This document shows positions 16,001 to 26,780 of a stretch of 64,000 nucleotides of DNA, piece after piece. The notes under the pieces were generated by a model. The model made no database searches, was not told where the DNA came from, and saw only the letters and a list, made by a program, of their open reading frames with translations. Location: positions 75,315-139,314 of the forward strand of contig DATKOP010000020.1 of the NCBI GenBank assembly GCA_035524595.1, written 5' to 3'. The stretch is from CAIKZZ01 sp035524595. GTDB taxonomy: Bacteria; Pseudomonadota; Gammaproteobacteria; Steroidobacterales; Steroidobacteraceae. Each line of letters starts with the position of its first letter. The stretch's first letter is position 1. The position numbers and the translations under genes were made by a program.

Positions 16001-17847
16001 TCGAGCTCGAAGTCCTGGATCCAGATCGTGCCCGCCTCGCCCAGCCTGACCTCGTAGGGCCGCTCGCTGATCAGGCGCAGGCCGAGGTTCTCGAGCGTCG
16101 GCAGCACGTCCGAGATCGCGCGCGGCTCGCGCGCGCGGTAGAGCTTGAGGTTGACGCGCGCGGCCGGCGCCCCCGGCGGCCGGTAGAGCCGCAGCTCAAG
16201 CCCGCCCGCGCTCCCCGCCAGCCCCTCGAGCACCTCGATGTCGGCGACCGCGGCGTCCGCCGGGGTGTCCTCGGCGTAGGCGGCGGGCAGGGCGCCGACG
16301 TAGCGGGCCAGCAGCCTGAGCGCGCGCGCCTCGTCGTAGCGCGCGGTCAGCGCGGCGCGCAGCGCGTCGTTCCAGGTCAGCACCGCCGCGGCGATGCGCC
16401 GCTCGACCGCCGCCGCGTCGCCGACGCGCGTGCCGTTCGGGGTGCGCACGATCAGGTGGACGCGCGCCAGCACCGACTCCGACAGCTGCACCTGCGACTC
16501 GACGTCGGTGCCGGAGAAGGCCTCGCGCACGATCGACTCGATGCGGTGCCGCACCTCGGTGTTGTAGCGGTCGCGCGGCACGTACAGCAGGCACGACCAG
16601 AAGCGGTGGAAGCCGTCGCGGCGCACGAACAGCCGCACCACCTGCCGGTCGTAGAGGTTGACGATGCCGCGCACGATCGGGATCAGCTCGTCGGTCGAGG
16701 CCTGGAACAGCTCGTCGCGCGGGTAGGCCTCGAGCACGTGCATCACGGCCTTGCCGTCGTGGCTCTGCGGCGCGAGGCCGAAGTGCCCGATGATCCGCTG
16801 CACCTTGTGGCGCAGCACCGGGATCTCGCGCGGGCTGCAGCTGTAGGCCATCGAGGTCCAGAGCCCGAGGAAGCGGTGCTCGCCGGTGACCTCGCCGCGG
16901 GCGTTGAAGGTCTTGACGCCGACGTAGTCGAGGTAGGCGGCGCGGTGCACGGTCGCGACCGTGTTGGCCTTGGTGATCACCAGCAGCGAGCGGCTGCGGG
17001 CGTGCTTGCGCACGTCGCCGGCGAGCGTCACCGCGTGCGGCGGGTGGCCGGCCCGCCGCGCGCGCAGCAGGCCGAGTCCGGTGGCCGGGTCCGGCACCAG
17101 CCGGTCGCGGCTGCGGCCGCGCTGCAGGCGGTAGTAGCGCGCGCCGAGGAAGGTGAAGTGGTTGTCGACCATCCACTCGAGCAGTGCCCGGCCCTCGAGC
17201 ACCTCGGCCGAGGGCAGCGGCCCCGGGGCGGTCTCGAGGCTGCTCGCGAGCTCCTGCGCGCGCTGGCGCATGCCGGCCCAGTCGGCCACCGCGACGCGCA
17301 CGTCGTCGAGCGCGTCGCGGATCCTGGCCTCCAGCGCCGCGAGCCGGTGCAGGTCGGTCTCGCGGTCGATCTCGAGCAGCTGCCAGGACTCGGCGCGCGC
17401 GCCGCGCGCGCCGGACTCGGCGATGCCCTTGAGGCGGCCGCGGCCGTCGCGCAGCGCGTCGATGACCGGGTGCACGATCAGGTGCACGGCGAGCCCGGCC
17501 TGGTTGACCGCCATGCTCATCGAGTCGACCAGGAACGGCATGTCGTCGCAGACGATCATCACCACCGTGTGCGCCGAGCGAAAGCCGTCGAGCGCCGGGT
17601 CGGGATTGAAGACCCGCACCCACGGCCGTCCCGGCCGGCGCACGCGGGCGGCGGCGAGCTGCGCGAGCGCCGCCGCGCCGAGATCCTCGGCGCCGCGCGC
17701 CAGCAGGTCCTCGTCGGCGACGCCGCGGAAGTAGCGGCGCAGGAACGCCTCGCTGAGCCCCCGCTCGGCGGCGCCGACGCGGCGGCGCGCGGCGCGGACG
17801 ATCGCCTCGATCAGCCGCAGGCGGCTAGCAGGTACTTTGCCGAGCAT
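13027..17847 (-). CDS. gdhB: Large NAD-dependent glutamate dehydrogenase (about 180 kDa class)
   Basis: Oxidatively deaminates glutamate to 2-oxoglutarate. At 1606 residues it matches the L_180 class known from Pseudomonas and Xanthomonas. Visible landmarks: N-terminal regulatory region with VMIVCDDMPFLVDSMSMAVNQ; central EIWVHAPYAEGVHLRKGRVARGG and RWSDRYEDFRTEVLGLMKAQ; catalytic NTVIVPVGAKGGFVCRR with the active-site Lys; then VGDMSGDVFGNGLLRSPH in the dinucleotide domain. ATG 17847 is preferred because GAGGGG sits 6 bases upstream; an ATG at 17853 would overlap the MarR stop but abut that site. It is coupled to the MarR gene ahead of it. No frameshift was noticed. Confidence 0.95.
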   Translation of the reverse strand: MLGKVPASRLRLIEAIVRAARRRVGAAERGLSEAFLRRYFRGVADEDLLARGAEDLGAAALAQLAAARVRRPGRPWVRVFNPDPALDGFRSAHTVVMIVCDDMPFLVDSMSMAVNQAGLAVHLIVHPVIDALRDGRGRLKGIAESGARGARAESWQLLEIDRETDLHRLAALEARIRDALDDVRVAVADWAGMRQRAQELASSLETAPGPLPSAEVLEGRALLEWMVDNHFTFLGARYYRLQRGRSRDRLVPDPATGLGLLRARRAGHPPHAVTLAGDVRKHARSRSLLVITKANTVATVHRAAYLDYVGVKTFNARGEVTGEHRFLGLWTSMAYSCSPREIPVLRHKVQRIIGHFGLAPQSHDGKAVMHVLEAYPRDELFQASTDELIPIVRGIVNLYDRQVVRLFVRRDGFHRFWSCLLYVPRDRYNTEVRHRIESIVREAFSGTDVESQVQLSESVLARVHLIVRTPNGTRVGDAAAVERRIAAAVLTWNDALRAALTARYDEARALRLLARYVGALPAAYAEDTPADAAVADIEVLEGLAGSAGGLELRLYRPPGAPAARVNLKLYRAREPRAISDVLPTLENLGLRLISERPYEVRLGEAGTIWIQDFELEHRHGPGLDLGADGPRLTAAIEALWQGRAENDGFNRLVLAARLSWRETMVLRAYSRWLLQTGIPFSQPYMESVLATNARTAERLARLFVTAFDPALPAARRDAQLARLKRGIDADLERVARLDEDRILRAFRAAIDATLRTNYFQTAREGEGPKPYLSIKLDPSKVPGLPEPRPMFEIWVHAPYAEGVHLRKGRVARGGLRWSDRYEDFRTEVLGLMKAQNVKNTVIVPVGAKGGFVCRRLPAARDEQAREVVRCYQDFVRGLLDLTDNIVDGRVVPPPATVRRDRDDTYLVVAADKGTATFSDVANGISAEYGFWLGDAFASGGSAGYDHKKIAITARGGWECVKRHFRELGLDADRQEFTVAGVGDMSGDVFGNGLLRSPHARLVAAFNHQHIFIDPAPNAARSFKERQRLFDLPRSSWADYDARLLSAGGGVWARSEKSIRLPREARALLGISAEALPPNEVIKAILKLDVDLLWNGGIGTYVKASSETHAQVGDRANDALRVDGRELRCKVVGEGGNLGLSQLGRVEYALHGGRLNTDFIDNSGGVNCSDLEVNIKILLTLAEQRRGLRRAARNRLLARMTPDVAALVLRNNYLQGQAISTLETRAVERANELGHAIRFLERSGDLDRALEFLPDEATLQDRQQQGKGLTRPELAILLSYSKIWLYHQIIESDLPEDPYLSNELERYFPAPIIDGYAGLLGAHPLRREIIATATTNSLVNRMGPVFAIRVAEDSGASLSAITRAYAIARESTAMRELWAEIEALDNRVPAAVQYEMHFATARALRHATYWVLAHRGRSLEVEPAVAQLRPGLARLVAAAPKLVTGRLGARIEAMRAEGIRAGVPAALATRIATLELLQSGLYIVDLANRRRAPLETVARMHLHLGTALDLDGLRLQIDALAVSGHWQSVARGSLREDLYRLHRALTEAVLARGRRGDPVRAADAWLAARRGPVEHLRRIFADIAAAASVDFATLSVALQSLRRLAGE

Positions 17848-17849
17848 GG

Positions 17850-18410
17850 TCATCCCCTCGAAGTTCGGGCCGGGCGTACGTTGTTGAGTCGCGCGGCGCC
17901 TGCGGACGGCGCCGCGGGGCGCGGCTGCGCCTCGATGCGCGCGGTGCGGATCGCGCGCACGCTGGCCAGCAGGTCGTCGAGCAGCGCCGCGAGCTTGGCG
18001 CGGGCGCGTGGCGGCACGCCGCGCAGCACGGCGTCCTCGTAGGCGAGCGCCCACGGCACGACCTCCTCGTAGACCGCGAGGCCGCGTGGCGTCAGCGCGA
18101 GGTGCGAGCGGCGCCGGTCGGACTCCTCGACGCTGCGCTCGATGCGCCGCGCCCGCGTCAGCGACGCGACCGCGCGGCTGACGGCCACCTTGTCCATCGC
18201 GGTGCGCTCGGCGACCTCGGCCGCCGACAGCCCCGGCGCGCGCGCCAGCACCGCCAGCACGCGCCACTCCGGGATCGAGAGCTGGAAGCGCTCTGCGTAG
18301 GCGCCGGCGATCGCGCTGCTCATCGTGTTGGCGAGCACCGACAGCCGGTACGGCAGGAAGCGCTCCAGCTCGAGGAGCCGGGCGGGGTCGGCGGGGGTCG
18401 GCGGCTTCAC
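17850..18410 (-). CDS. MarR-family transcriptional regulator
   Basis: Winged-helix repressor of 186 residues. The DNA-binding core runs from LSIPEWRVLAVLARAPGLSAAEVAERTAMDKVAVSRAVASL to the wing RSVEESDRRRSHLALTPRG (about residues 38-100). The GTG at 18410 gives a protein starting MKPPTPADPARLLELERF. The stop is two bases before the preferred glutamate dehydrogenase start, so the two are translated from one mRNA, and a palindrome over the leader suggests autorepression. Ligand and wider regulon are unknown. Confidence 0.88.
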   Translation of the reverse strand: MKPPTPADPARLLELERFLPYRLSVLANTMSSAIAGAYAERFQLSIPEWRVLAVLARAPGLSAAEVAERTAMDKVAVSRAVASLTRARRIERSVEESDRRRSHLALTPRGLAVYEEVVPWALAYEDAVLRGVPPRARAKLAALLDDLLASVRAIRTARIEAQPRPAAPSAGAARLNNVRPARTSRG

Positions 18411-18414
18411 GGTT

Positions 18415-18430
18415 GGTTGCGATTGTAACC
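18415..18430. promoter_or_regulatory. Imperfect palindrome, candidate MarR operator
   Basis: GGTTGCGATTGTAACC matches its own reverse complement at 12 of 16 positions and lies 5 bases before the MarR start, where a bound repressor would block its own transcript and the glutamate dehydrogenase gene behind it. Confidence 0.5.
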
Positions 18431-18520
18431 AAAGCCGCAGGCCGGTAGGCCGCCCCCGGGCCGGGCCGGCCGGGCCGGCCGCCGGCCGCCTCGCGCGCTC
18501 GGCGCGACGGCAGCCGCGCG

Positions 18521-19570
18521 CTACTGCAGCGGCGGCGCCTGCATCAGCCCGCCCTGCGACCAGAGCGCGTTGAGACCGCGCGGCAGCCGCAGCGCGCTGT
18601 CCCTGCCGACGGTCCGCTCGTAGATCTCGCCGTAGTTGCCGACCGCGGCGATGACACGCGCGGCCCAGTCGTGCGCCGGCAGGCCGAGCGCGCGGCTGGT
18701 GGCCCAGTCGCTGCCGAGCAGGCGCTGCACCAGCGGATCCTCGCTGGCGCGCTGCGCCGCGACGTTGGCGCCGGTGACGCCGCTCGCCTCGGCCTGCACC
18801 AGCGCGTGCACCGTGAAGTCGACGATCAGTCCCCACTGCGCGTCGTCGCGCCGGTAGGCCGGCGCGACCGGCGCGAGCGTCAGCAGCTGCGGCAGGATCC
18901 GGTCGCGCGCCAGCTGCTTCGGGTAGGCGCCGCGCACCTGGGCGAGCCGCGACACGTAGGCGCTGATGGCGTCGCAGTGGCGCACGGCGAGGCCGTCGTC
19001 CATCTCGCCCTCCTCCTGGAACGGCAACGGCACGATCGCGATGCCCTGCGCGACGCTGCGCGCGAGCAGCACCTTCTCGTTGTCGGTGCCTTCGATGACG
19101 CAGACCTTGCGCCCGGCGAGCGCGGCGAGCGAGTCGGCGGCCAGGTCGCCGCGCACCAGCAGGCCCTGGCCGTCGAAGAACACGGGCGGGCCGAAGGCGA
19201 TGTTCCAGCGCCACGCCGAGGTGGCGTCGGGCGTGACACCGACGACGAGGTCGACGGCGGCCCTGCCGAGCGCCTCCTCGGCCTCGAGCTCGGAAGCGAA
19301 CGGCGCGATCGTCAGCGCCGACGCCGGGCCGTTGACCGCGACCGCGACCGCCTTGCAGACCTCGACCGCGAGCGGCGCCAGCGGACCGTGCAGGTCGGTC
19401 TTGTTCCAGTCCTCCGGCGTCGCGACCACGCCGCAGCGCACGGCGCCGGCCGCGCGCACGCGCTCGACGGTCGGCCCACCGCTCGCCGCGGTCGCGCAGC
19501 AGAGCGCGGCGGCGGCGAGCGCCGCGCGCGCGGCCGTCGCCGTCGCGCCGCGGCCGCTCAATTCGGCCAC
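18521..19570 (-). CDS. Amino-acid ABC transporter substrate-binding protein (AapJ/BztA-like), orphan
   Basis: Periplasmic binding protein of about 349 residues. After a signal peptide (AARAALAAAALCCATAASG) come RVRAAGAVRCGV, LAVEVCKAVAVAVNG, FFDGQGLLV, GRKVCVIEGTDNEK, and the C-terminal VGNYGEIYERTVGRDSALRLPRGLNALWSQGGL, which closely follow the general L-amino-acid binding proteins AapJ/BztA. The ligand is thus probably a polar amino acid. No permease or ATPase gene is adjacent. Start: GTG 19570 (overlapping the upstream stop by 13 bases); TTG 19561 (TTGA overlap) is equally possible. The permease must be elsewhere, or this is a sensor or accessory protein. Confidence 0.85.
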   Translation of the reverse strand: MAELSGRGATATAARAALAAAALCCATAASGGPTVERVRAAGAVRCGVVATPEDWNKTDLHGPLAPLAVEVCKAVAVAVNGPASALTIAPFASELEAEEALGRAAVDLVVGVTPDATSAWRWNIAFGPPVFFDGQGLLVRGDLAADSLAALAGRKVCVIEGTDNEKVLLARSVAQGIAIVPLPFQEEGEMDDGLAVRHCDAISAYVSRLAQVRGAYPKQLARDRILPQLLTLAPVAPAYRRDDAQWGLIVDFTVHALVQAEASGVTGANVAAQRASEDPLVQRLLGSDWATSRALGLPAHDWAARVIAAVGNYGEIYERTVGRDSALRLPRGLNALWSQGGLMQAPPLQ

Positions 19571-21792
19571 GGGCCGGTCGACGGGCCGCCGGTGTTGTTG
19601 TTGGTGTTGAGGTACGGGTTGCCCGGGCTCTGCACCGGCCGCGGATTGAAGTCCGGCGGCGGCGGGTCGAGCAGCACGCCGCGGCGATAGTCGGTCGGCG
19701 TGATGTGCAGCGCCCGGCAGCCCTGGCCGCCGTAGTGCGGCAGCGACAGCACCGCCGTCCGGTCGATGATCGCGTACTGGCGCGGCAGCGGCGGGGCATC
19801 GCCCCGCAGCCGCTCCTCGTCGAAGGCCTCGAGCAGGTCGCCCATGCCGGCGAGCGCATCGGCCGGGCCGAGGTTCGGCTGCGGCCCGTTCGGGCCGTTC
19901 AGGGCCGGGTTGGCGGCGCCGGCGGCGGCCGCGGCGGCCTCGTCCGGCAGCTCGGCGAGCGGCGTCAGGCCAAACAGCTCGTTGATGAAGCGGATCACGG
20001 AGCTGTGCTCGCTGTAGACGTGGCTGACGGTGTGGGCGGCGGCGAACGGCGAGATCAGGATCGCCGGGATGCGCGGCCCGCCGGTCTCCGGCTGGCCGTC
20101 CGGCCCGAAGGTGCGAAAGCTCTCCGGCTGGTGGTCGTAGAGTCCGTCGCTCTCGTCGTAGGCGATGATGATCACGCTCTCGTGCCAGTAGCGGCTGCGC
20201 GCGATCGCGTTGACCGAGTCGGCGATCAGCGCCTCGGAGATCTGCGCGTCGGCGTAGTTCGGGTGGTCGTCGTTGCCCGGCGTCGACTGCTGCACGTTCG
20301 GGTTCGGATCGATGGGCAGCAGCCCGTCGTTGTTGTAGTAGCCGCCGCGCACGTAGAAGACGCCGCCCCGCTCCGGCAGCCGCTCGCCGGCGACGTCGCT
20401 GTAGAACTGCGCGAGGCCGTGCAGGTACGACTGCTCCTGGGTGTTGTCGCCGAGGTAGCCGAAGTACTGCGGCCCGTTGTGGTGCACGATGTACGAGGCG
20501 TGCTCGGGCGCGGCGGCGTAGCGGAACGGGTTGCTGCTGAACGGCGCCGCGTTCTCCGAGATCGCCGTGCCGTCGAAGGGCTCGGGGCCGTAGCCCTGCT
20601 GGTACCAGCCCCAGTGCACCGACGGGTTGCTGGCGGCGATCGCCAGGATGTCGTGCTGCACGTCGACCAGGTCGGCCGCCGGGTTCTGGTCGTGCGCGAC
20701 GATCGCGCTGGCCTCGGGGCCCATGAACGACAGCGGCAGCGTCGCGAAGGTCAGGTTGATCTGCGGCGGGAACGACTTGAACGGGCCGGTGGCGCTGGTC
20801 GCGTTCGTCGCCTCGTCCGGGCCGTAGGGCGGCGGCAGCGGCGCCGGGTCGTTGACGCTGCCCGGGAACGGCGCGCTGTCGGTCAGGTTCGGCAGCGTCA
20901 GGCCCTTGGCGTCGGCCTGGCCCGGGTGCAGCGCCCACTGCGTGTCGCCGGTCTGGCCGGCGATCATCGCGATCGCGTTCGGCGTCGACGGGCCGGTCGC
21001 GGTCTGGTGGAAGTTGTCGAACAGCACGAAGCGGTCGGCGTACTGCCACAGGAACGGGATCGTGTCGCAGTCGAGGTGCGCCATCACGACCTCGCCCTTC
21101 TGCTTGGTCTGCAGCGTCGGGTTCGCGGAGGGCGGCAGGCCGGCGGCGTTGACGATCGGCGCGGCGACGCCCGATGCATCGCCCGCGTAGTGCAGCCCTT
21201 CCTGGTCGAGCGCGTAGCCGTCGTTGGCCGTCACCGAGCGCGTCGCCTGGTCGGCGTGCATCGCGTGCAGGTAGCCCGCGTGGCTGTGATCGACCGAGTA
21301 GGTGTCCTCCGGATAGAGCTGCACGGTGCTGCCGCTCGAGTTGACGATCGTGCGCGGGATCAGGAACGGGCTGATGGTGGTGTAGCTGCCGTCGGTGTCG
21401 CGGATCACCGAGTGGAAGCTGCCGAAGCTGGTCGCCGGCTGGGCGTAGGGGTCGGCCGGGTTGGCGCCGGGGAAGGTCGTGAACAGGCCGTTGGCGCCGG
21501 GGTAGGTGCCGAAGTAGTGGTCGAAGGAGCGGTTCTCCTGGAACAGCACGAACACGTACTTCACGCGCCGGCGCAGCAGCTCGACCTTGTCGCGCAGCCT
21601 GAGCGTGTGCTCGCCGGCGCGCTCGCGCGCCGCCTCCGCCCCGGCGCTGTGGCGCGAGGTCGCGAGCGTGAGCGCGGGCTCCGGCGCCGCCGGGTTGCCC
21701 GCCAGCGCCGGCGTCGTGCCGGCGAGGACCAGCGCGGTGGCGGCGGCCGTGACGGCCACCGTGCCGAGCTTCAGGATCGAGGGGTTCTGCAC
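19558..21792 (-). CDS. Secreted phospholipase C-like phosphoesterase
   Basis: Exported 744-residue member of the phosphoesterase family that includes bacterial phospholipase C and acid phosphatase AcpA. The N-terminus is a long signal peptide (Lys then TVAVTAAATALVLAGTTPALA). The diagnostic FVLFQENRSFDHYFGTYPG lies about residues 80-98, with DNFHQTATGPSTPNAIAM in the middle and VIIIAYDESDGLYDHQP then RIPAILISPFA in the metal-site region. No RR twin-arginine motif is obvious, so Sec export is likely. Substrate may be phosphatidylcholine or other phosphoesters. It overlaps the binding-protein gene that follows, hinting at release and uptake of nutrients, which is inference. Confidence 0.88.
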   Translation of the reverse strand: MQNPSILKLGTVAVTAAATALVLAGTTPALAGNPAAPEPALTLATSRHSAGAEAARERAGEHTLRLRDKVELLRRRVKYVFVLFQENRSFDHYFGTYPGANGLFTTFPGANPADPYAQPATSFGSFHSVIRDTDGSYTTISPFLIPRTIVNSSGSTVQLYPEDTYSVDHSHAGYLHAMHADQATRSVTANDGYALDQEGLHYAGDASGVAAPIVNAAGLPPSANPTLQTKQKGEVVMAHLDCDTIPFLWQYADRFVLFDNFHQTATGPSTPNAIAMIAGQTGDTQWALHPGQADAKGLTLPNLTDSAPFPGSVNDPAPLPPPYGPDEATNATSATGPFKSFPPQINLTFATLPLSFMGPEASAIVAHDQNPAADLVDVQHDILAIAASNPSVHWGWYQQGYGPEPFDGTAISENAAPFSSNPFRYAAAPEHASYIVHHNGPQYFGYLGDNTQEQSYLHGLAQFYSDVAGERLPERGGVFYVRGGYYNNDGLLPIDPNPNVQQSTPGNDDHPNYADAQISEALIADSVNAIARSRYWHESVIIIAYDESDGLYDHQPESFRTFGPDGQPETGGPRIPAILISPFAAAHTVSHVYSEHSSVIRFINELFGLTPLAELPDEAAAAAAGAANPALNGPNGPQPNLGPADALAGMGDLLEAFDEERLRGDAPPLPRQYAIIDRTAVLSLPHYGGQGCRALHITPTDYRRGVLLDPPPPDFNPRPVQSPGNPYLNTNNNTGGPSTGPWPN

Positions 21793-21977
21793 CGTACGTC
21801 TCCCTGTCAGTGGCTGGGTCGCGGCAGCGCGCCGCGCTGCCAGGGAGCGCTAATGTGCCCGGCGGGGTTTGCAGTTCCGTGAACGCGGCGGCGGCGGCCG
21901 GCGTCGGCGAACGCCCGGCGCCGCGGCTCGCGGCGGCGCCTCGTCGGATCAAGGGCTTGGATCGGCGGCGCGCCGGG

Positions 21978-23077
21978 CTACGGCCGGTGCGGCCGGGCCA
22001 GGTAGTCGTGCGACTGCATCTCGGCGAGCCGGCTCGCGGTGCGGCCGAACTCCTGCCGCAGGCGCTCGCCGCGGTACAGCCGGTCGGGCGGTGCCGCCGC
22101 CGACAGCACGAGCTTGACGCCGCGCTCGTAGAACTCGTCGACCAGCGCGATGAAGCGCCGCGCCTCGTCGTCGTGGCCGGCGTCGAACACCGGCACCGCC
22201 GAGATGACCACCGTGTGGTGCTGGCGGGCGATCTCGATGTAGTCGGCGGTGGCGCGCGGCCCCGCGCAGAGCGCCGCGAAGTCGAACCAGATCGTGCCGG
22301 CGGCGCGCCGCCGCACCGCCACCGGGCGGTCCTCGATCTCGATCGTGCCCGCGCCGCTGCCCGCCTCGCCCGCGATCGCGTCGAAGCGCGCCGCGAGCAT
22401 CGCGTCGGCCTCGTCGTCGCCGGCCTCGACGTACAGCGGCGCCCGCTCGAGCTGCCGCAGCCGGTAGTCGACCCCGCCGTCGACCTGCAGCACGAGCGTG
22501 GCGCGCTCGAGCAGCCGGATCGCCGGCACGAAGCGGCTGCGCTGCAGGCCGTCGCGGTAGAGCTGTGCCGGCGGCACGTTCGAGGTCACGACCAGCGTCA
22601 CGCCGCGCGCCACCAGCCCGGCGAACAGCCCGCCGAGCAGCATCGCGTCGGCGATGTCGCTGACGTACAGCTCGTCGAAGCACAGCACGCGCGCCTCGGC
22701 CGCGAGGTCCGCGGCGACGCGCTCGAGCGGCTCCGCGAGCGCCAGCGGCCGCAGCGCCCGCAGCCGCGCATGCACGTCGTGCATGAAGCGGTGGAAGTGC
22801 GCGCGCCGCGCCGGCACCGCGAGCGAGGCGCAGAACAGGTCCATCAGCAGCGTCTTGCCGCGACCGACGCCGCCCCACAGGTACAGCCCGCGGATCGCGC
22901 GCCGCGGCCGCACCCGCCCGAGCACCGCGCCGAGCCTCCACCACAGGCCGCGTTCGCGGCGCGCGGCGCGCGCGAGGCGCGCGCGCAGCTCCTCGAGCCG
23001 CGCGACGGCGGCGAGTTGCGCGGCGTCGGCGACGAAGCCGTGCAGCGCGAGCTCGGCGTGGTAGCGCTTGGTCAGCG

Positions 23078-23081
<4 letters not shown>
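21978..23081 (-). CDS. zapE: Cell division ATPase ZapE (AFG1-like)
   Basis: AAA+-type ATPase of 367 residues that modulates the Z ring during division in E. coli. Walker A is LWGGVGRGKTLLMDLF (about residues 67-82) followed by the family-specific RRAHFHRFMHDVHARL; Walker B is VLCFDELYVSDIADAMLLG, then TLVVTSNVPPAQLYRDGLQRSRF. The C-terminus carries MQSHDYL. The GTG start at 23081 overlaps the stop of the acetoacetyl-CoA synthetase gene (GTGA), which fixes it. The coupling to a metabolic enzyme looks incidental. Confidence 0.93.
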
Positions 23082-25042
<1,961 letters not shown>

Positions 25043-25106
25043 GGCCTGAGTGTAGCGTCTCGCGCGCGCCGGCCGGCCCGCGGCGGCGGCGCGCGCCGGC
25101 CCCGGT

Positions 25107-26057
25107 TCAGCGCGCCTTGACGCCCGGCAGCACGCAGAGCATCTCGTAGAGCAGGTTCGCGCCGAGCAGCGCGGTGTTGCCGCTGGTGTCGTACGGCGGG
25201 CTGACCTCGACGAGGTCGCCGCCGACGATCTCGAGCCCCTGGCAGCCGCGGATGATCTCGAGTCCCTGCGGCACCGTCAGCCCGCCGACCTCGACCGTGC
25301 CGGTGCCGGGCGCGAAGGCCGGGTCGAGGCCGTCGATGTCGAAGCTGATGTACACCGGCCCGCCGCCGAGCTGCGCGCGCAGCTCCTGCATCAGCGGCGC
25401 CAGCGACCGGTACCAGCACTCCTCGGCCTGCACCACCCGAAAGCCCTGCTGCCGCGACCAGTCGAAGTCGTCGGCCGCGTAGCCGGTGCCGCGCAGCCCG
25501 ATCTGCACGACGCGCCGGCAGTCGAGCAGGCCTTCCTCGACCGCGCGCCGGAACGGCGTGCCGTGCGCGATCTTCTCGCCGAACATCTCGTCGTTGATGT
25601 CGGCGTGCGCATCGACGTGCACCAGCCCGACCGGCCCGTGGCGGCGCCTGAGGGCGCGCAGGATCGGCAGCACGATCGTGTGGTCGCCGCCCATCGTCAG
25701 CGGCGTCGCGCCGCTCGCCAGCAGCCGGTCGTAGTGGTGCTCGATGATCTCGATGCTGCGCGCGAGGTTGAAGGTGTTGATGGCGACGTCGCCCGCATCC
25801 GCCACGCGCAGGCTGTCGAACGGTGCGGCGCGGGTCGCCATGTTGTAGGGCCTGAGCATCCGCGACTCGTCGCGGATCTGGCGCGGCGCGAGCCGCGCGC
25901 CCGGCCGGTTCGAGGTGCCGATGTCGAACGGCACGCCGACGAAGGCGACGTCGAGGCCGGCATCGAGGCCGCAGGCGGGCAGGCGCATGAACGTCGCCGG
26001 GCCGCCGAAGCGCGGCATGTCGTTGCCCGACAGCGGCTGGAACAGTTCCTTGGTCAT
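25107..26057 (-). CDS. Agmatinase/guanidinobutyrase-family ureohydrolase
   Basis: Mn-dependent ureohydrolase of 316 residues releasing urea from a guanidino compound. Metal motifs are complete: TMGGDHTIVLP (about residues 124-134), VHVDAHADINDEMFGEKIAHGT, and SFDIDGLDPAFAPGTGT. The N-terminus MPRFGGPATFMRLP and the overall spacing fit the proteobacterial agmatinase/guanidinobutyrase (SpeB/GbuA) group. Substrate cannot be decided: agmatine and 4-guanidinobutyrate enzymes are close. It stands alone between AacS and a GST gene. Confidence 0.9.
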   Translation of the reverse strand: MTKELFQPLSGNDMPRFGGPATFMRLPACGLDAGLDVAFVGVPFDIGTSNRPGARLAPRQIRDESRMLRPYNMATRAAPFDSLRVADAGDVAINTFNLARSIEIIEHHYDRLLASGATPLTMGGDHTIVLPILRALRRRHGPVGLVHVDAHADINDEMFGEKIAHGTPFRRAVEEGLLDCRRVVQIGLRGTGYAADDFDWSRQQGFRVVQAEECWYRSLAPLMQELRAQLGGGPVYISFDIDGLDPAFAPGTGTVEVGGLTVPQGLEIIRGCQGLEIVGGDLVEVSPPYDTSGNTALLGANLLYEMLCVLPGVKAR

Positions 26058-26076
26058 GGCGGCGCTCCCGCGCGGC

Positions 26077-26676
26077 TCAGGGCGGGCGGGTGGCCACGAG
26101 GCTCGGCCGCTCGCGCGTCGCGGCCCACCAGTCCCGGATCACCGGCCGCGTGACGCCGAGCTCGAGGTCGGCGAGCCTGAACTCCAGGTAGCCGAGCGCC
26201 ACGGCGATCGAGATCTGGCCGAGGTCGAAGGCGGTGCCGGCCGGGCGCAGCTCGGGTCCGAGCGCGCCGACGCTGCGGCGGATCGCCTCGGCGGCGCGGT
26301 CGAGCGAGGCCTGCGAGCGCTCGGCCGGCGGGCGCCGCCGCTCGAGCACGATGCCGACCGCGGCGTCGAGGATCCCGTCGCACAGCGCCTGGCAGCGCAG
26401 CACCTGCCAGCGGCCGGCGCCCGAGCGCGGGATCAGCGGCGCGGCCGGCACCAGCACGTCCAGGTACTCGCAGATCACCGGGCTGTCGTACAGCGCGACG
26501 CCGTCGTCGGTCAGAAGCGCCGGCACCTTGCCGAGCGGATTGACGGCGGCGACCGCGGCCGGGTCCGGCCACGGCACCGCGTCGACGAGCTCGATCCGGT
26601 CCGCCAGGCCCTTCTCGATCGCGACCACGCGCACCTTGCGCACGTACGGCGAAGTCGGGGAGTGATAGAGCTTCAT
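26077..26676 (-). CDS. Glutathione S-transferase family protein
   Basis: Cytosolic GST of 199 residues. The thioredoxin-fold N-terminal half has MKLYHSPTSPYVRKVRVVAIE, with the Ser/Tyr-containing glutathione site, NPLGKVPALLTDDG with the cis-Pro, and LYDSPVICEYLD, the Asp-Ser gamma-glutamyl site (about residues 62-73). The C-terminal half is helical with the FDLGQISIAVALGYLEFR core. It probably follows the agmatinase-type gene as a separate unit; its substrate is unknown. Confidence 0.9.
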   Translation of the reverse strand: MKLYHSPTSPYVRKVRVVAIEKGLADRIELVDAVPWPDPAAVAAVNPLGKVPALLTDDGVALYDSPVICEYLDVLVPAAPLIPRSGAGRWQVLRCQALCDGILDAAVGIVLERRRPPAERSQASLDRAAEAIRRSVGALGPELRPAGTAFDLGQISIAVALGYLEFRLADLELGVTRPVIRDWWAATRERPSLVATRPP

Positions 26677-26780
26677 GTCGCCTGGCGCCTCGCGTCCCGT
26701 CCCGGCCCCGCGGGGGACGGGCGCCGGGCCAGATCATGCCCGCGCGGGTCGGCGGCGTCCACGGCCCGCCCCGGCGCCGC

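Noticed and set aside
12628..18042. A very long open frame (about 1800 codons) on the plus strand opposite the glutamate dehydrogenase gene
   Set aside because: Its composition is Arg/Ala/Gly/His-rich with no family motifs, and the minus-strand frame is an unmistakable glutamate dehydrogenase. Stop-poor antisense frames are expected at this G+C content.
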